Assembly: GCF_031177825.1 (NCBI RefSeq)
Contig: NZ_JAPSKE010000003.1
Location: forward strand, 248,001-312,000
Length of the DNA stretch: 64,000 nt
Direction of reading: 5' to 3'
From: Paenibacillus sp.
GTDB taxonomy: Bacteria; Bacillota; Bacilli; Paenibacillales; YIM-B00363
Part shown: positions 41,970 to 51,523 of the stretch, in pieces
Layout: each line of letters opens with the position of its first letter
Numbering within the stretch: the stretch's first letter is position 1
Program-made: the position numbers and the translations under genes
Notes under the pieces: generated by a model
Databases searched by the model: none
Seen by the model: only the letters and a program-made list of their open reading frames with translations
Told to the model about the DNA's origin: nothing

Positions 41970-44273
41970 ATGAGGGAGCGGTTTCGGTTCCTGCGTCATT
42001 GGACCTTTAAGCGAAAACTGATGCTATTCTCCCTGTTTATTAGCACGGTACCGGTAATCATGCTGGGGATTGTCTCGGCATACCTCTCCGGGAAAAGCAT
42101 TCAGGAGGAAACCGACCGTAACCACCAGATCATTCTACGGCAGGTTCAGCGCCAAATCGATAACATATTAGTCGGTTTGGATACGTTATCTCTGCAGCTG
42201 GCCAATGACCCGGCCATCGCTAGATCGATGGAGCGGGGCATCTCCATGGAAAAGCTGGAAACGCTGGAGGCCACGCTCGAGATGCTGGAAAGCGTTCGCC
42301 TCTACCGCAGCTACAACGGGTCGATTTCGAACCTGTCTCTGATTTATGAGAAATACGGCCAGGTTTATTCAAGTCAACACGGCGTGCTGAAGCTGTCCGA
42401 TTTTCCTTATGCGGAACTGCTCAAGACCGAAATGGTTAACACCGCCGGATCATTCATCATTCCTCCGAATACCTATGCCGGGCAAAATGAATATCTGATC
42501 ATGCGTCCGGTTAGCTCCGACACGAGCGTCCGGCCGATCGGACGAGTGGTCCTTCATATCAAGCTTTCGCTCATCTACGAGGCTTTCCATTCGGCAAATT
42601 TGGGTGCCGGTCGCGAGCTTGTGGCCATTGACGGCGAAGGAAGGATCGCGATCAGCTCTAACCTGGAAGAGATCGGCACACAGCTGCCGCAGGCAAGCGA
42701 TCTGTATCATTACTGGAAAAATCCGGGAACAACGATTTACCGCCTGAACGGGGAGGAGCATCATCTTTCCTTGCAGCAATCGTCGTACAACCATTGGGCT
42801 TATATAGCTGTAACGCCGCTGAAGGAAACAACGGCCAAATCGGATCAAATTCGACTTTTGACCGGGTTGATCGTCTGCTGCATCATCCTTCTGTGGATGC
42901 TGATTGCTTTGCTCGGATCAAGAAAGCTGTACCGTCCGATTCACATGCTGTTTGCCCGGCTTTCGGTCGGAGACCGCGGGAAAGGGGACTTGAAGCTCCT
43001 CGGCGATTATATAGATAACATGGTTCACAACAACACCCGTTTGGAGGATCGGTGGAACGAGCAGCTGCCGAATCTGAAAGACAATGCGCTGCTGAAGCTG
43101 CTTAGAGGCGACATGAGCGAGCGGGAATACGATGCTATAGCGGATCCGTATTCGATATCATTGCAGGGAAACTGTTATTATGTGTGCGTTTTGAAAATCG
43201 ACGACCCGATCGTTTATCGACGGAGCTTTCAGGCCAAAGACCGGACGTTGGTTACCTACGCGTTCTCCAGATTAGTCGAGGAAATTAGCAGGGAAATGGA
43301 GAGCTGCGAGGCCGTCATTCCTGTGCCCGGTCAGGTTGTCATCCTCTTCGGCGCCTATGGGGAGGACGGGGATCCGCGCGAAAGAATGGTCGAGCTATGC
43401 GATATGATTCGTTGTAAAGTGAGCGGGCATTTCAACGTTTCGATCACGGCGGCCGTTAGCGAAGGGATTCCTTCCATAACCGACATTCCCCATGCTTATG
43501 AGCAGGCGCTCCAGCTGCTTCGCAATCGGCCTTTACTCGGGCATGGCATCACGCTCACTTCGGAAAGCGTTGAGCATCCGGCGTCCATCCACGAATATAC
43601 CCAGTCGTTTATCCAAAGCCAGAAGGCCATCGTAGCCAGCATTACGAACAATCAAGCCGAGCTAGCCGGCGAGTATTTCGTAAAAATGACGGATGAGGCT
43701 TCACGCTATTTTGTCACCTCCGAAAGCATGATCGGCATGCTTGTGTTCTTGCTAGGGGATATCGAAGAGGCCATCCGCCGCAAAGGCTATGACCTTAACG
43801 CCTGGTTGGATGACGACCTGTACCGGTCGCTTTACGCGGCCCGGGATCTCCATGAGGCGAAAGACTGGTTCGTGGGCCGTCTGTTTCCTGTCATTCATCA
43901 ACGCCTTCGTCAGACGGCTACCGGGGAATCAAGCGATGCAGACAAGCGGCATATGCTGATCGAGCAGGTCATCGCCTATATTCACGAGCATTTCGAAAAG
44001 GATTTGTCGCTTCAGCAGATTGCCGATCATTTCGGCTGTTCGTCGTTTCAATTAAGCCGATTATTTAAGGAATATAAGCAAATCAACTTTGTGGAATATT
44101 TGATTCGTTATCGAATGGAAAAAGCGAAGGAGTGGCTGGTTCATACCGATCAATCGATTAAAGAAATTACGGAGCGGCTGCGTTATACGACGACGCAAAA
44201 TTTCTCGCGCGTATTTAAACAAATTACCGGTATGCCTCCCGGTAATTACCGGAGCATGCACCGCAACAGCTGA
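41970..44273 (+). CDS. Membrane-bound AraC-type regulator with extracellular sensor domain
   Basis: 767 residues. Membrane helices at about 17-40 and 294-316 enclose an extracellular sensor of about 255 residues (Cache-like in size and position). A cytoplasmic linker of about 340 residues follows. The C-terminus (about 661-765) is an AraC double helix-turn-helix (QIADHFGCSSFQLSRLFKEY; ITERLRYTTTQNFSRVFKQI). This one-protein sensor-regulator type is common in Paenibacillus beside LplABC importers and needs no separate kinase. The start at ATG 41970 follows the stop of the previous gene without a gap; GGAGGG lies upstream. How the signal crosses the membrane without phosphorelay is not known. 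Confidence 0.92.
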   Translation: MRERFRFLRHWTFKRKLMLFSLFISTVPVIMLGIVSAYLSGKSIQEETDRNHQIILRQVQRQIDNILVGLDTLSLQLANDPAIARSMERGISMEKLETLEATLEMLESVRLYRSYNGSISNLSLIYEKYGQVYSSQHGVLKLSDFPYAELLKTEMVNTAGSFIIPPNTYAGQNEYLIMRPVSSDTSVRPIGRVVLHIKLSLIYEAFHSANLGAGRELVAIDGEGRIAISSNLEEIGTQLPQASDLYHYWKNPGTTIYRLNGEEHHLSLQQSSYNHWAYIAVTPLKETTAKSDQIRLLTGLIVCCIILLWMLIALLGSRKLYRPIHMLFARLSVGDRGKGDLKLLGDYIDNMVHNNTRLEDRWNEQLPNLKDNALLKLLRGDMSEREYDAIADPYSISLQGNCYYVCVLKIDDPIVYRRSFQAKDRTLVTYAFSRLVEEISREMESCEAVIPVPGQVVILFGAYGEDGDPRERMVELCDMIRCKVSGHFNVSITAAVSEGIPSITDIPHAYEQALQLLRNRPLLGHGITLTSESVEHPASIHEYTQSFIQSQKAIVASITNNQAELAGEYFVKMTDEASRYFVTSESMIGMLVFLLGDIEEAIRRKGYDLNAWLDDDLYRSLYAARDLHEAKDWFVGRLFPVIHQRLRQTATGESSDADKRHMLIEQVIAYIHEHFEKDLSLQQIADHFGCSSFQLSRLFKEYKQINFVEYLIRYRMEKAKEWLVHTDQSIKEITERLRYTTTQNFSRVFKQITGMPPGNYRSMHRNS

Positions 44274-44283
44274 ATCGAACCGG

Positions 44284-44326
44284 AAAGATCCCCTCTCCAA
44301 TATCAATTTGGCGGGGGGATCTTTGT
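44284..44326 (+). terminator. Terminator between convergent genes
   Basis: AAAGATCCCC and GGGGATCTTT pair, with CCAA/TTGG inside. It sits between the AraC sensor (+) and the aminotransferase (-) and may serve both. Confidence 0.8.
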
Positions 44327-44360
44327 TAGCGGGATTTATAGTGGTTATGCGCATCGATGA

Positions 44361-45614
44361 TCATGGATTCGCCGCCTTAGCCGCGTAATATAAGGCAACC
44401 TTTCGGATGGCGCGGGCGGTTTCTTCCGCATCTTGCTCGGTGAAAAATTCCGAGACCTGCAGCCTGACGGCCGTCTCCAAAATGTTCTCCGCCTCCGGAC
44501 AATCTCCCGGTTTGTACTCGATATCGGACAAATCGAAAGGAAAGCGGCTTCCCAGGTAAGCTTCTTTCTTCAGAAACATCGGCTGCAGGTACATCGCCCG
44601 CGGAATATAGCCCGCCTGGTTTGGAATGCCTTCGGCGGCCAACGCTTTCGAGAACTCGTCGCGCGAGACGCCGAGCACCGATTCATCTACCCTAAACATG
44701 TAGAACCAGAAAGAAGAGCGGGCGCCGTCCGTTACGCGATGCGGAATCATGCCGGGGAGATCGCGAATGCCGGCGCTGATGCTCTCGCCATACCGGCCAC
44801 GCTGCTCGCAAACCCATTTCAGCCTCTTTAGCTGGGCGATCCCGACAGCGCCTTGGAGCTCGGTCATCCGATAATTCGGCGCGAGTCCGTGCAGGTCCTT
44901 CACGACGACGTCCGTGCCGAACCGCCGGAAATTTTTGTCCGCGAACGCATGGGTACGCAAATACAACTCCTCGTCCCCGGAATTGACGGTCACCATGCCG
45001 CCATCGCCGGTGGAGATATGCTTGAAGTCGTTGGTGCTGAAGCAGCCGAAGTCGCCGATCGTCCCGGCCAACCGCCCCTTATAGTAGGTTAGATAGGATT
45101 GCGCGCAGTCCTCGATCACCTTCAGGCCGTGCCATCGGGCGATGTCCATGATCGGGTCCATATCGCAAGGATTGCCGGCTAGATGAACGACGACGATCGC
45201 CTTGGTCCTTGAAGTGATTTTGGATTCGATCGAAGCGGGCGACATATTATAGGTATCTGCTTCCAGATCGGCGAATACCGGGATTGCATTCTGATACAAA
45301 ATGCCGATTAAGGTCCCTTGATCGGTAATCGGCGAGGTGATGACTTCATCCCCGACGCTGATACCCGCTGCGCCCAGCGCCGTATGAATGGCAGCCGTGC
45401 CGGAGGAGACGGCGACGCTGTAGGTCACGCAGTAGATCTCATTGAAATCCTGAAGGAATTGCTTCACCTTCCGGCCGTGGTGATAAAAGAGGGTATTTTG
45501 CTCCAAGGCCTCGGATAGTTCTTTTAATTCTTCTTCTCCGAACCTTTTTCCCGTGCCATAGGGAGTTGTTTTGGTTTTGTCGCCGCCCATGAGCGCAAGC
45601 TTCCCCTGTTCCAT
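44361..45614 (-). CDS. DegT/DnrJ/EryC1/StrS-family sugar aminotransferase
   Basis: 417 residues. A PLP-dependent fold type I enzyme that usually aminates a keto-sugar, often nucleotide-linked, using glutamate or glutamine. Family marks: AVSSGTAAIHTALGAAGI, GDEVITSPIT, DPIMDIARWHGLKVIEDCAQS, and the PLP-binding Lys in CFSTNDFKHISTGDGGM. The start at 45614 has AAAGGAG eight to nine bases upstream. It is divergent from the importer at 45905 and convergent with the AraC sensor. No other amino-sugar gene is nearby, so its product and reason for being here are unclear. It may modify an imported sugar instead of making a surface polymer. Confidence 0.9.
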   Translation of the reverse strand: MEQGKLALMGGDKTKTTPYGTGKRFGEEELKELSEALEQNTLFYHHGRKVKQFLQDFNEIYCVTYSVAVSSGTAAIHTALGAAGISVGDEVITSPITDQGTLIGILYQNAIPVFADLEADTYNMSPASIESKITSRTKAIVVVHLAGNPCDMDPIMDIARWHGLKVIEDCAQSYLTYYKGRLAGTIGDFGCFSTNDFKHISTGDGGMVTVNSGDEELYLRTHAFADKNFRRFGTDVVVKDLHGLAPNYRMTELQGAVGIAQLKRLKWVCEQRGRYGESISAGIRDLPGMIPHRVTDGARSSFWFYMFRVDESVLGVSRDEFSKALAAEGIPNQAGYIPRAMYLQPMFLKKEAYLGSRFPFDLSDIEYKPGDCPEAENILETAVRLQVSEFFTEQDAEETARAIRKVALYYAAKAANP

Positions 45615-45904
45615 ATCGCATCACTCCTTTAACCATCTACGTTCATCATATCTATCGATGGAACAAAGATCTCGCCATCCGTTGAAGCAATGCAGTCAAA
45701 AATTGACCTGTTCCTGCGTTATATTTATGTTATTAAACATGTCGGATATGTTCGAACTACCGGTGTATGAGTATCAATTTTTGCGTACATGTATCATTCC
45801 TGTAATGTATTAAGTGTTATTATTGATAACATATATTGCAAAAATAGAGCCTTTCGATTTGTTGGAATCCGCTTTATTGTTGGGGGAAAGGAGGAGACAG
45901 CCTC

Positions 45905-46852
45905 ATGCTGAAGCCGGCCGTAAGCCCAACTGTACAGCCTAACCGATGGATTCGGATCCGTAAGAAGGTATGGAAGAGCAGATACATGTATTTGTTTGTG
46001 CTGCCGGGGCTATTGTACTTTCTGATCTATAAATATCTCCCCCTGCTCGGCTCCGTCATCGCCTTCAAAGACTACAGTGTATTTCGGGGGTTTCAGAACA
46101 GTCCTTGGGTGGGTTTGAAGCATTTCGAGCGAATATTCGATAATCCGGAAGTCGTTCAAGTGCTGGTAAATACGCTTGTGTTATCGTTTCTGCAAATCGC
46201 GTTCGCGTTTCCTGCCCCGATTCTGCTCGCCTTAATGCTGAACGAAGTACGCTTGGAATGGGTAAAGCGAATCATTCAATCGGTTGTTTACCTTCCTCAT
46301 TTCCTCTCGTGGGTCGTTGTTGTCGGCGTCGTTACGATTTTTCTGCGCGGGGAAGGCTTGGTCAATAATCTACTAGGTTTATGGTTCGGGATCGAATCCA
46401 TCCCGTTTCTGCAAATGCCGGGATTGTTTAAGCCGCTGCTCGTGCTTGAGGTGATATGGAAAGAAACCGGCTGGAGCACGATTATCTTTCTCGCCGCGCT
46501 TGCCGGCGTTAATCCTGAACTGTATGAAGCGGCGGTGGCGGACGGAGCCGGGAGGCTTCGCAGAATTTGGCATATTACCCTGCCGGCCATTCGCAGCACG
46601 GTCGTGATCCTGTTGATTCTGCGGCTTGGGAGCGTATTGGACAACGGCTTCGAGCAGGTATTTCTGATGCTGAATCCCTATGTGATGGATGTCGGCAATG
46701 TTTTGGATACATACGTCTACTATAAGGGGATTGAGCAGTCGGATTTCAGCTTCGCCACCGCCGTTGGATTGTTTAAGTCGGTCGTGGGCCTGATTCTTGT
46801 CATCGCCGCCAATCGGCTGGCGAAGAAGTTCGGGGAAGACGGCATTTATTAA
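45905..46852 (+). CDS. Sugar ABC transporter permease, LplB/YteP family (third importer)
   Basis: 315 residues with six predicted helices, the opening SRYMYLFVLPGLLYFLIYKYLPL and an EAA loop (ELYEAAVADGAGRLRRIWHIT). It is a paralogue of the 1443-2402 protein. The start ATG 45905 follows AAAGGAGGA. The 290-base gap upstream, shared with the divergent aminotransferase, is AT-rich and must hold both promoters, but I could not pick convincing -35/-10 pairs. First gene of a three-gene importer operon. Confidence 0.94.
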   Translation: MLKPAVSPTVQPNRWIRIRKKVWKSRYMYLFVLPGLLYFLIYKYLPLLGSVIAFKDYSVFRGFQNSPWVGLKHFERIFDNPEVVQVLVNTLVLSFLQIAFAFPAPILLALMLNEVRLEWVKRIIQSVVYLPHFLSWVVVVGVVTIFLRGEGLVNNLLGLWFGIESIPFLQMPGLFKPLLVLEVIWKETGWSTIIFLAALAGVNPELYEAAVADGAGRLRRIWHITLPAIRSTVVILLILRLGSVLDNGFEQVFLMLNPYVMDVGNVLDTYVYYKGIEQSDFSFATAVGLFKSVVGLILVIAANRLAKKFGEDGIY

Positions 46853-46869
46853 AAGGAGGAGGGAACACC

Positions 46870-47739
46870 GTGCTGTACCGATCTACGTCGGACCGTTTAT
46901 TGGATACTGTAAACATCGTATTGCTTATATGGATTGCGGGGATGATGTTCTTTCCGTTTCTGTATATTTTCTCCGTATCCTTTTCGTCGATGAGGGATTA
47001 TTTGGAACATGACTTTTTGCTCTGGCCGAAAACGTGGGTGACGGATGCCTACCAATATATCCTAGGAAACAACCGATTTATCCGCTCCGTCTTCGTTTCC
47101 TTGTTTATTACGGCAGCAGGAACTTTATTGAATCTGTTGTTCACGACAACGATGGCGTACGGGCTGTCGCGTCCTTTCTTCGGCCAGAGAACGATGATTT
47201 TCATGGTGCTGTTCACCTTTTTATTTTCCCCCGGCATTATTCCAACGTATTTGATCGTAAAAGAAACTGGGCTGATCGACTCGCTCTGGTCATTGATCAT
47301 TCCGGTGCTGGTCAGTCCGTGGAACATGATTGTCATGCGGCAATTCTTCCGCAACCTTCCCGAGGAGTTGACGGAAGCGGCGACGATGGACGGCGCGAAT
47401 CCGATAACGGTCTTCACCCGCGTCATCCTGCCGTTGTCCAAGCCAGCGCTGGCGACATTCGGTTTGTTCTATGCCGTCGCGCACTGGAATTCCTACTTCA
47501 GCGGCCTGCTCTATATTAACAATCCGTCGAATTGGCCGATCCAAGTGCTGCTGCGACAAATCGTCATTGTGAACGATAATACGGCACTGCTGGAACAGCA
47601 GGGTTTCGTAGAGGCGCCGCCGGCCGAAACGATCCAGATGGCGGCAATCCTGCTAGCTACCGTTCCGATTCTTGTCGTGTATCCTTTCCTGCAGAAGCAT
47701 TTCGCAAAGGGGGTGATGCTGGGATCGGTGAAAGGATAA
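46870..47739 (+). CDS. Sugar ABC transporter permease, LplC/YtcP family (third importer)
   Basis: 289 residues with the usual six helices, EAA loop (ELTEAATMDGANPITVFTRVI) and C-terminal YPFLQKHFAKGVMLGSVKG. It starts with GTG 46870, supported by AAAAGGAGGA ending about ten bases upstream. Seventeen bases separate it from the preceding permease and 32 from the lipoprotein gene. It is the same type as 2415-3284, which suggests the two importers arose from a common ancestor and then specialised. Confidence 0.94.
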   Translation: MLYRSTSDRLLDTVNIVLLIWIAGMMFFPFLYIFSVSFSSMRDYLEHDFLLWPKTWVTDAYQYILGNNRFIRSVFVSLFITAAGTLLNLLFTTTMAYGLSRPFFGQRTMIFMVLFTFLFSPGIIPTYLIVKETGLIDSLWSLIIPVLVSPWNMIVMRQFFRNLPEELTEAATMDGANPITVFTRVILPLSKPALATFGLFYAVAHWNSYFSGLLYINNPSNWPIQVLLRQIVIVNDNTALLEQQGFVEAPPAETIQMAAILLATVPILVVYPFLQKHFAKGVMLGSVKG

Positions 47740-47771
47740 GAACATCAAAATTAAGGGAGGTTCCGATTTCA

Positions 47772-49385
47772 ATGTTTTTGCGAAAATCTTCCGTCATACG
47801 TTATCTCATCCTGATCAGCGCCATAGCCGTACCGATCGCCGGCTGCACCTCTAACCATGGGAGCAGCGAACCGCCGGCACCCTCGTCTTCTTCCACTCCG
47901 ACTACGACGACGCCGTCACCGTCGGATCAGCCGTCAGCGGAAAGGATGCACGACATCAGCTTTATGAGCTATTCCTACGTCAGGTTTCCGGAGCCGGAAA
48001 GCCCGGGCGTGCAGGCGATTCGAGATCAGTTTGCAGCGAACATCCAATCCCAGTTTATCCTCGCCTCGGACTTTAATACGAAGCTGTCGGTTGTCATGGC
48101 TTCCGGCGATATGCCGGATGTCGTACATATCCAGAGCGCCGACGCCAATTACATCAAATGGGCGAGGGAAGGCGCCTTCCTGCCGCTTGACGATTACATC
48201 CAGCAATACGAAACCTTCAAGCTTGTGCCGGATGCCGTATGGAACCAGTTTCGCGTAGACGGAAAAATTTACAGCATACCGATGTATTCCCCGACGTACA
48301 TGCAAAGTATTACGATTCGCCAAGACTGGCTCGATCGTCTTGGCTTGAGGGTGCCGACCAGCTATCAAGAGCTGCTGGAGGCAGCCATCGCCTTCACCCA
48401 TAACGATCCGGACGGGAACGGCAAGAACGATACGTACGGCTTTGCCATGGCGGAGAAAAATTCGCCCGAATTTTCGGCCGGCGCTTACTGGTCCAGCGGT
48501 TGGTACCATAAAGATCAAGACGGCAACTATATTCCGGGGACGGTCGGACCGGGACGCAGGGAAGTCGTAGAGACCCTCTCCAAGGCTTATTCCGAAGGGG
48601 CGGTGACGAAGGATTTTGCCGTGCTGAATTGGGCGCAGGCCAACCAAGAATTCTATTCCGGGAAAGCGGGCATCTTCATCGGCATTCCGAACGGCATGGA
48701 GGAAAGCTACTATATGGGCTTACTTGAGGTAAATCCTGACGCCGTGGTCACGTCGATCCCTTATTTCGTCGCCCCGGACGGCTCGCAAGGCTCGCTGCTG
48801 AACCAAGGCTACTTCGGCTTGACGACCTTGTCCTCCAAGCTGGCGGACGATCCTGCAAAGGTGAAGAAGATCTTGACCATTCTGGATTATGGCCGTACTT
48901 TCTTCGATCCGAAGGACAGAACGCCCGACAACGAACATTTTGACTGGCTGATGGGCGGGGAAGGGAACGGATACGACATGACGGACGGCAGGGCGGTCGT
49001 CCGGGAAGGCGCGGAGAGCATTGCGCCCGTCGGCTACATGTTCGCGCGGGAGGAATGGAGGCCGTGGGCTCCGAACAATGAAGCGAACCAGTATTCCAAG
49101 ATGGTGTACAAGGATCCGCGCATGCAGGAGTTTATCAGCAAGATCGAAGCGATGGAAGTAGATCATAATAAAACGCCGTACGCTGATCCGAGCAGGGGTA
49201 TTTATTCCGAGACCTGGGCGCAACATGGGTTAGAGCTTACCAATTACCTCAACGGAGAAATTACGAAGATGATTTCCGGCCACCGCCCCGTATCGGAATG
49301 GGATCAGATGGTTCAGGAATGGAAGGACCGCGGAGGAGCGGACTACATTAAAGAAATTAATGAAGGGATTAAAGCGAAACAATGA
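47772..49385 (+). CDS. Extracellular solute-binding lipoprotein of the third importer
   Basis: 537 residues. The signal peptide ends in lipobox IAGC. A Pro/Ser/Thr-rich spacer of about 40 residues links the anchor to an LplA-type binding domain (MASGDMPDVVHI, IRQDWLDRLGLRVPTSYQELLEA, NDPDGNGKNDTYGFA, FYSGKAGIFIG). ATG 47772 has AGGGAGG upstream. Compared with the lipoprotein at 3429-5123 the layout is the same but the sequence has clearly diverged, so a different sugar is likely. A strong terminator follows. Confidence 0.93.
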   Translation: MFLRKSSVIRYLILISAIAVPIAGCTSNHGSSEPPAPSSSSTPTTTTPSPSDQPSAERMHDISFMSYSYVRFPEPESPGVQAIRDQFAANIQSQFILASDFNTKLSVVMASGDMPDVVHIQSADANYIKWAREGAFLPLDDYIQQYETFKLVPDAVWNQFRVDGKIYSIPMYSPTYMQSITIRQDWLDRLGLRVPTSYQELLEAAIAFTHNDPDGNGKNDTYGFAMAEKNSPEFSAGAYWSSGWYHKDQDGNYIPGTVGPGRREVVETLSKAYSEGAVTKDFAVLNWAQANQEFYSGKAGIFIGIPNGMEESYYMGLLEVNPDAVVTSIPYFVAPDGSQGSLLNQGYFGLTTLSSKLADDPAKVKKILTILDYGRTFFDPKDRTPDNEHFDWLMGGEGNGYDMTDGRAVVREGAESIAPVGYMFAREEWRPWAPNNEANQYSKMVYKDPRMQEFISKIEAMEVDHNKTPYADPSRGIYSETWAQHGLELTNYLNGEITKMISGHRPVSEWDQMVQEWKDRGGADYIKEINEGIKAKQ

Positions 49386-49395
49386 CCGGGTGGGA

Positions 49396-49437
49396 AGGGA
49401 TGAAGCGGATAGCACTCTCCGCTTCATCCCTCTTTTT
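49396..49437 (+). terminator. Terminator after the third importer operon
   Basis: A long stem (AGGGATGAAGCGGA with TCCGCTTCATCCCT) with an 8-base loop, followed by CTTTTT. Confidence 0.93.
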
Positions 49438-49455
49438 CGGCCGGGGTACTGTGAG

Positions 49456-49492
49456 AGGCCCATGCAATTACGCATGGGCCTACTCGATTTTG
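49456..49492 (+). terminator. Second hairpin downstream of the importer operon
   Basis: A 10-bp perfect stem (AGGCCCATGC / GCATGGGCCT) with a 6-base loop. The T-run is delayed (ACTCGATTTTG), so it is a weaker terminator or a regulatory stem before the coiled-coil gene. Confidence 0.5.
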
Positions 49493-49562
49493 TTTTCGCA
49501 GAACAGGAACAAATCAAGCCCCCGACCCGTATTGTTAGTAAACCTAAAGGAGGGCGTGCCGC

Positions 49563-50501
49563 ATGTTTCAAGAACGGAACGACCGGTTGGCGGAATTGAA
49601 GGGCAAGGCTAGACAGAAGGCCGCCTGGGAGCGACAGGAGCAGGAGCTGGCGAAAGAGCTCGAGCGCAAGCGCCATGAGCGCGGGCAATGGGAAGAGCAG
49701 CTGCGCGCCGAGCAGAAGGACGTGGACCGGTTGACCGGCCTCAGCTTAGGGGCATTATTTTACGCGCTTATAGGCAAACGGGACGAGAAGCTGACCCAGG
49801 AAGAAACCGAAGTTCTTCAAGCGAAGCTCAAGCTCGACGAGGCGGCGGAAACGGTCGCCGAATTGGAGGCGGAGCTGGACGAAGCGAAGCGGCGGCTCGG
49901 CGAGGTTCGCTTCATCGAAAGCGATATCCAGGCGGCGCTGGAGGAGAAGAGGCGGCTGATCCTCGCCTCGCATCCCGGCTTGGCGGCCGAGCTGCAGGAG
50001 TTGACCGACCGCGAGGCGGAAGCGCAAGCGAACGTGAAGGAGCTGAGCGAGGCGGTGTCCGCCGGCCGGGCCGTGATGAACGCCCTGGACCGCGCTGAAG
50101 ATCGGCTTGGTTCGGCGAAAAACTGGGGCACGTACGACATGCTCGGCGGAGGTCTGATCTCGACGGCGGTGAAGCACGGCCGCATCGACGAGGCGCGATC
50201 CGCGATCCACCACGCGCAAAGCGCCTTGCGTCGATTCCAGACCGAGCTGGCGGACGTGCAGCGCGACGTCTCGATTCAGATCGACGTCGGGGAGATGTTG
50301 ACGTTCGCGGATTACTTTTTCGACGGGTTCATTACGGATTGGATCGTGCAGGGCCGCATTACCGATTCGCTGACGCAGGTGTCGAGCAAGCGCGCGCGAA
50401 TCGCCCGCATCGTGGCCGAGGTCGAGAGCGAATGGCGGAAAGCGGAGGCGGAGCTGCAGACGCTGCGCCGTCGGAGATCGGCGTTGATCGAGAACGCGTA
50501 A
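49563..50501 (+). CDS. Coiled-coil protein of unknown function
   Basis: 312 residues, very rich in Glu, Lys, Arg and Ala in heptad-like order. Long coiled coils span about 5-60, 75-190 and 215-310. There is no signal peptide; a short less-charged segment (LTGLSLGALFYALIGK, about 57-72) might touch the membrane. The region GTYDMLGGGLISTAVKHGRID is the most conserved-looking non-coil part. I cannot name a family or role. ATG 49563 is set by AAAGGAGG about ten bases upstream. It lies at the border between the importer locus and core genes. Confidence 0.85.
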   Translation: MFQERNDRLAELKGKARQKAAWERQEQELAKELERKRHERGQWEEQLRAEQKDVDRLTGLSLGALFYALIGKRDEKLTQEETEVLQAKLKLDEAAETVAELEAELDEAKRRLGEVRFIESDIQAALEEKRRLILASHPGLAAELQELTDREAEAQANVKELSEAVSAGRAVMNALDRAEDRLGSAKNWGTYDMLGGGLISTAVKHGRIDEARSAIHHAQSALRRFQTELADVQRDVSIQIDVGEMLTFADYFFDGFITDWIVQGRITDSLTQVSSKRARIARIVAEVESEWRKAEAELQTLRRRRSALIENA

Positions 50502-50581
50502 CGAGCCGGGTCGATCGCGCGGCTGAGGGTATGGCGGGGCGGGCGCGAACGTAGACTAATATGCGGAGGAATGATACCATA

Positions 50582-51049
50582 ATGCCCATAAGATGGCGCG
50601 AATTATTGCCGGACTTCCCCAGCAAGGGCGCGTGGGTGAACGGCGAGCGGACGAAGGCGCAGCTGACGGGCAAGCCGACGCTCGTTCACTTCTGGGCGGC
50701 GAGCTGCAAGACGTGCCGGGAAGGACTGCCGCTGGTGAACGAATGGCATCGGACATACGGCGGACCCGACGGAGCCGGGCTGCAGACGATCGGCGTCCAT
50801 GTGCCCCGCACGGCGGAGGACGAGGATGTCGGGGCGGCGGCCGAGCGTATCGTTCGGTACGCTATCTCGCATCCGGTGCTGCTCGACGGCGATCGGGCGG
50901 CGGCGGCGGCGTTCCGGAACGAATGCGTGCCGGCGTATTATGTGTTCGACCGAGCAGGCCGCCTGCGCCATTACCAAACCGGCGAGCGAGGGCTCGGCTT
51001 GTTGGAGCAGCGGATCCGCAAGCTCTTGTCGACGAAGGAATCCGAATAG
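50582..51049 (+). CDS. Thioredoxin-like protein of the TlpA/ResA family, cytoplasmic form
   Basis: 155 residues with a thioredoxin fold. The redox motif is [14 protein letters not shown] (Cys42-Lys-Thr-Cys45), followed by [11 protein letters not shown] and the cis-Pro segment [12 protein letters not shown]. TlpA/ResA relatives are usually exported, but no signal peptide or membrane anchor is visible here. It may be cytoplasmic and serve as a disulfide reductase or peroxidase partner. ATG 50582 is favoured over the in-frame ATG 50561 because GGAGGA (50565-50570) lies between them. Its stop overlaps the ribosome site of gcvH, so the two are cotranscribed. Confidence 0.88.
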   Translation: MPIRWRELLPDFPSKGAWVNGERTKAQLTGKPTLVHFWAASCKTCREGLPLVNEWHRTYGGPDGAGLQTIGVHVPRTAEDEDVGAAAERIVRYAISHPVLLDGDRAAAAAFRNECVPAYYVFDRAGRLRHYQTGERGLGLLEQRIRKLLSTKESE

Positions 51050-51063
51050 GAGGATTGGTACAC

Positions 51064-51444
51064 GTGAACGTACCCGAGAACCGCAAGTACAGCGAAGAGC
51101 ATGAATGGGTGAAGGTGGAGGAGAACCGCGCGACCGTCGGCATCACCGACTTCGCGCAAGGGGAGCTCGGCGACATCGTCTTCGTGGAACTGCCGAAGGT
51201 AGGGGACACGATCAAGTTCGGCGACCCGTTCGGCAGCGTCGAATCCGTAAAGACGGTGTCGGAGCTGTATGCGCCGGTCAGCGGCAAGGTCGTGGCGGTG
51301 AACGAGGAGCTGAACGACGCGCCGGAGCGCATCAACGAAGCGCCTTACGAGGGCGGCTGGATGGTCGTCGTGGAGATGTCGGACCCGACCGAGCTCGACA
51401 AGCTGTGGACGCCGGAGAAGTACATAGAAACCTACGGGGTATAA
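51064..51444 (+). CDS. gcvH: Glycine cleavage system H protein
   Basis: 126 residues, the usual size. The H protein carries the aminomethyl group between P, T and L proteins on a lipoyl arm, and in Bacillota it also supplies lipoate to other enzymes. The lipoylated Lys63 is in [15 protein letters not shown]. Other marks: [31 protein letters not shown] and [16 protein letters not shown] 51064 is preceded by AGGAGG about ten bases upstream. No gcvT or gcvP is nearby, as is common for gcvH in this group. Confidence 0.96.
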   Translation: MNVPENRKYSEEHEWVKVEENRATVGITDFAQGELGDIVFVELPKVGDTIKFGDPFGSVESVKTVSELYAPVSGKVVAVNEELNDAPERINEAPYEGGWMVVVEMSDPTELDKLWTPEKYIETYGV

Positions 51445-51523
51445 CGGGGCACAGGCGGCCGGGTGGGCTCGAAAGCTCACCCGGTTCGCGTTTCCGAGAG
51501 AGAACGGAGGGATCGATGAAAGA

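Noticed and set aside
45571..45813. 80-codon open frame between the aminotransferase and the third importer
   Set aside because: Overlaps the aminotransferase start region, lacks a ribosome site, and the encoded sequence has no coherent features. The region is better seen as divergent promoters.
51459..51484. Stem CCGGGTG/CACCCGG after gcvH as a terminator
   Set aside because: No T-run follows (TTCGCGTTT), so I did not call it a terminator; it may still slow transcription.
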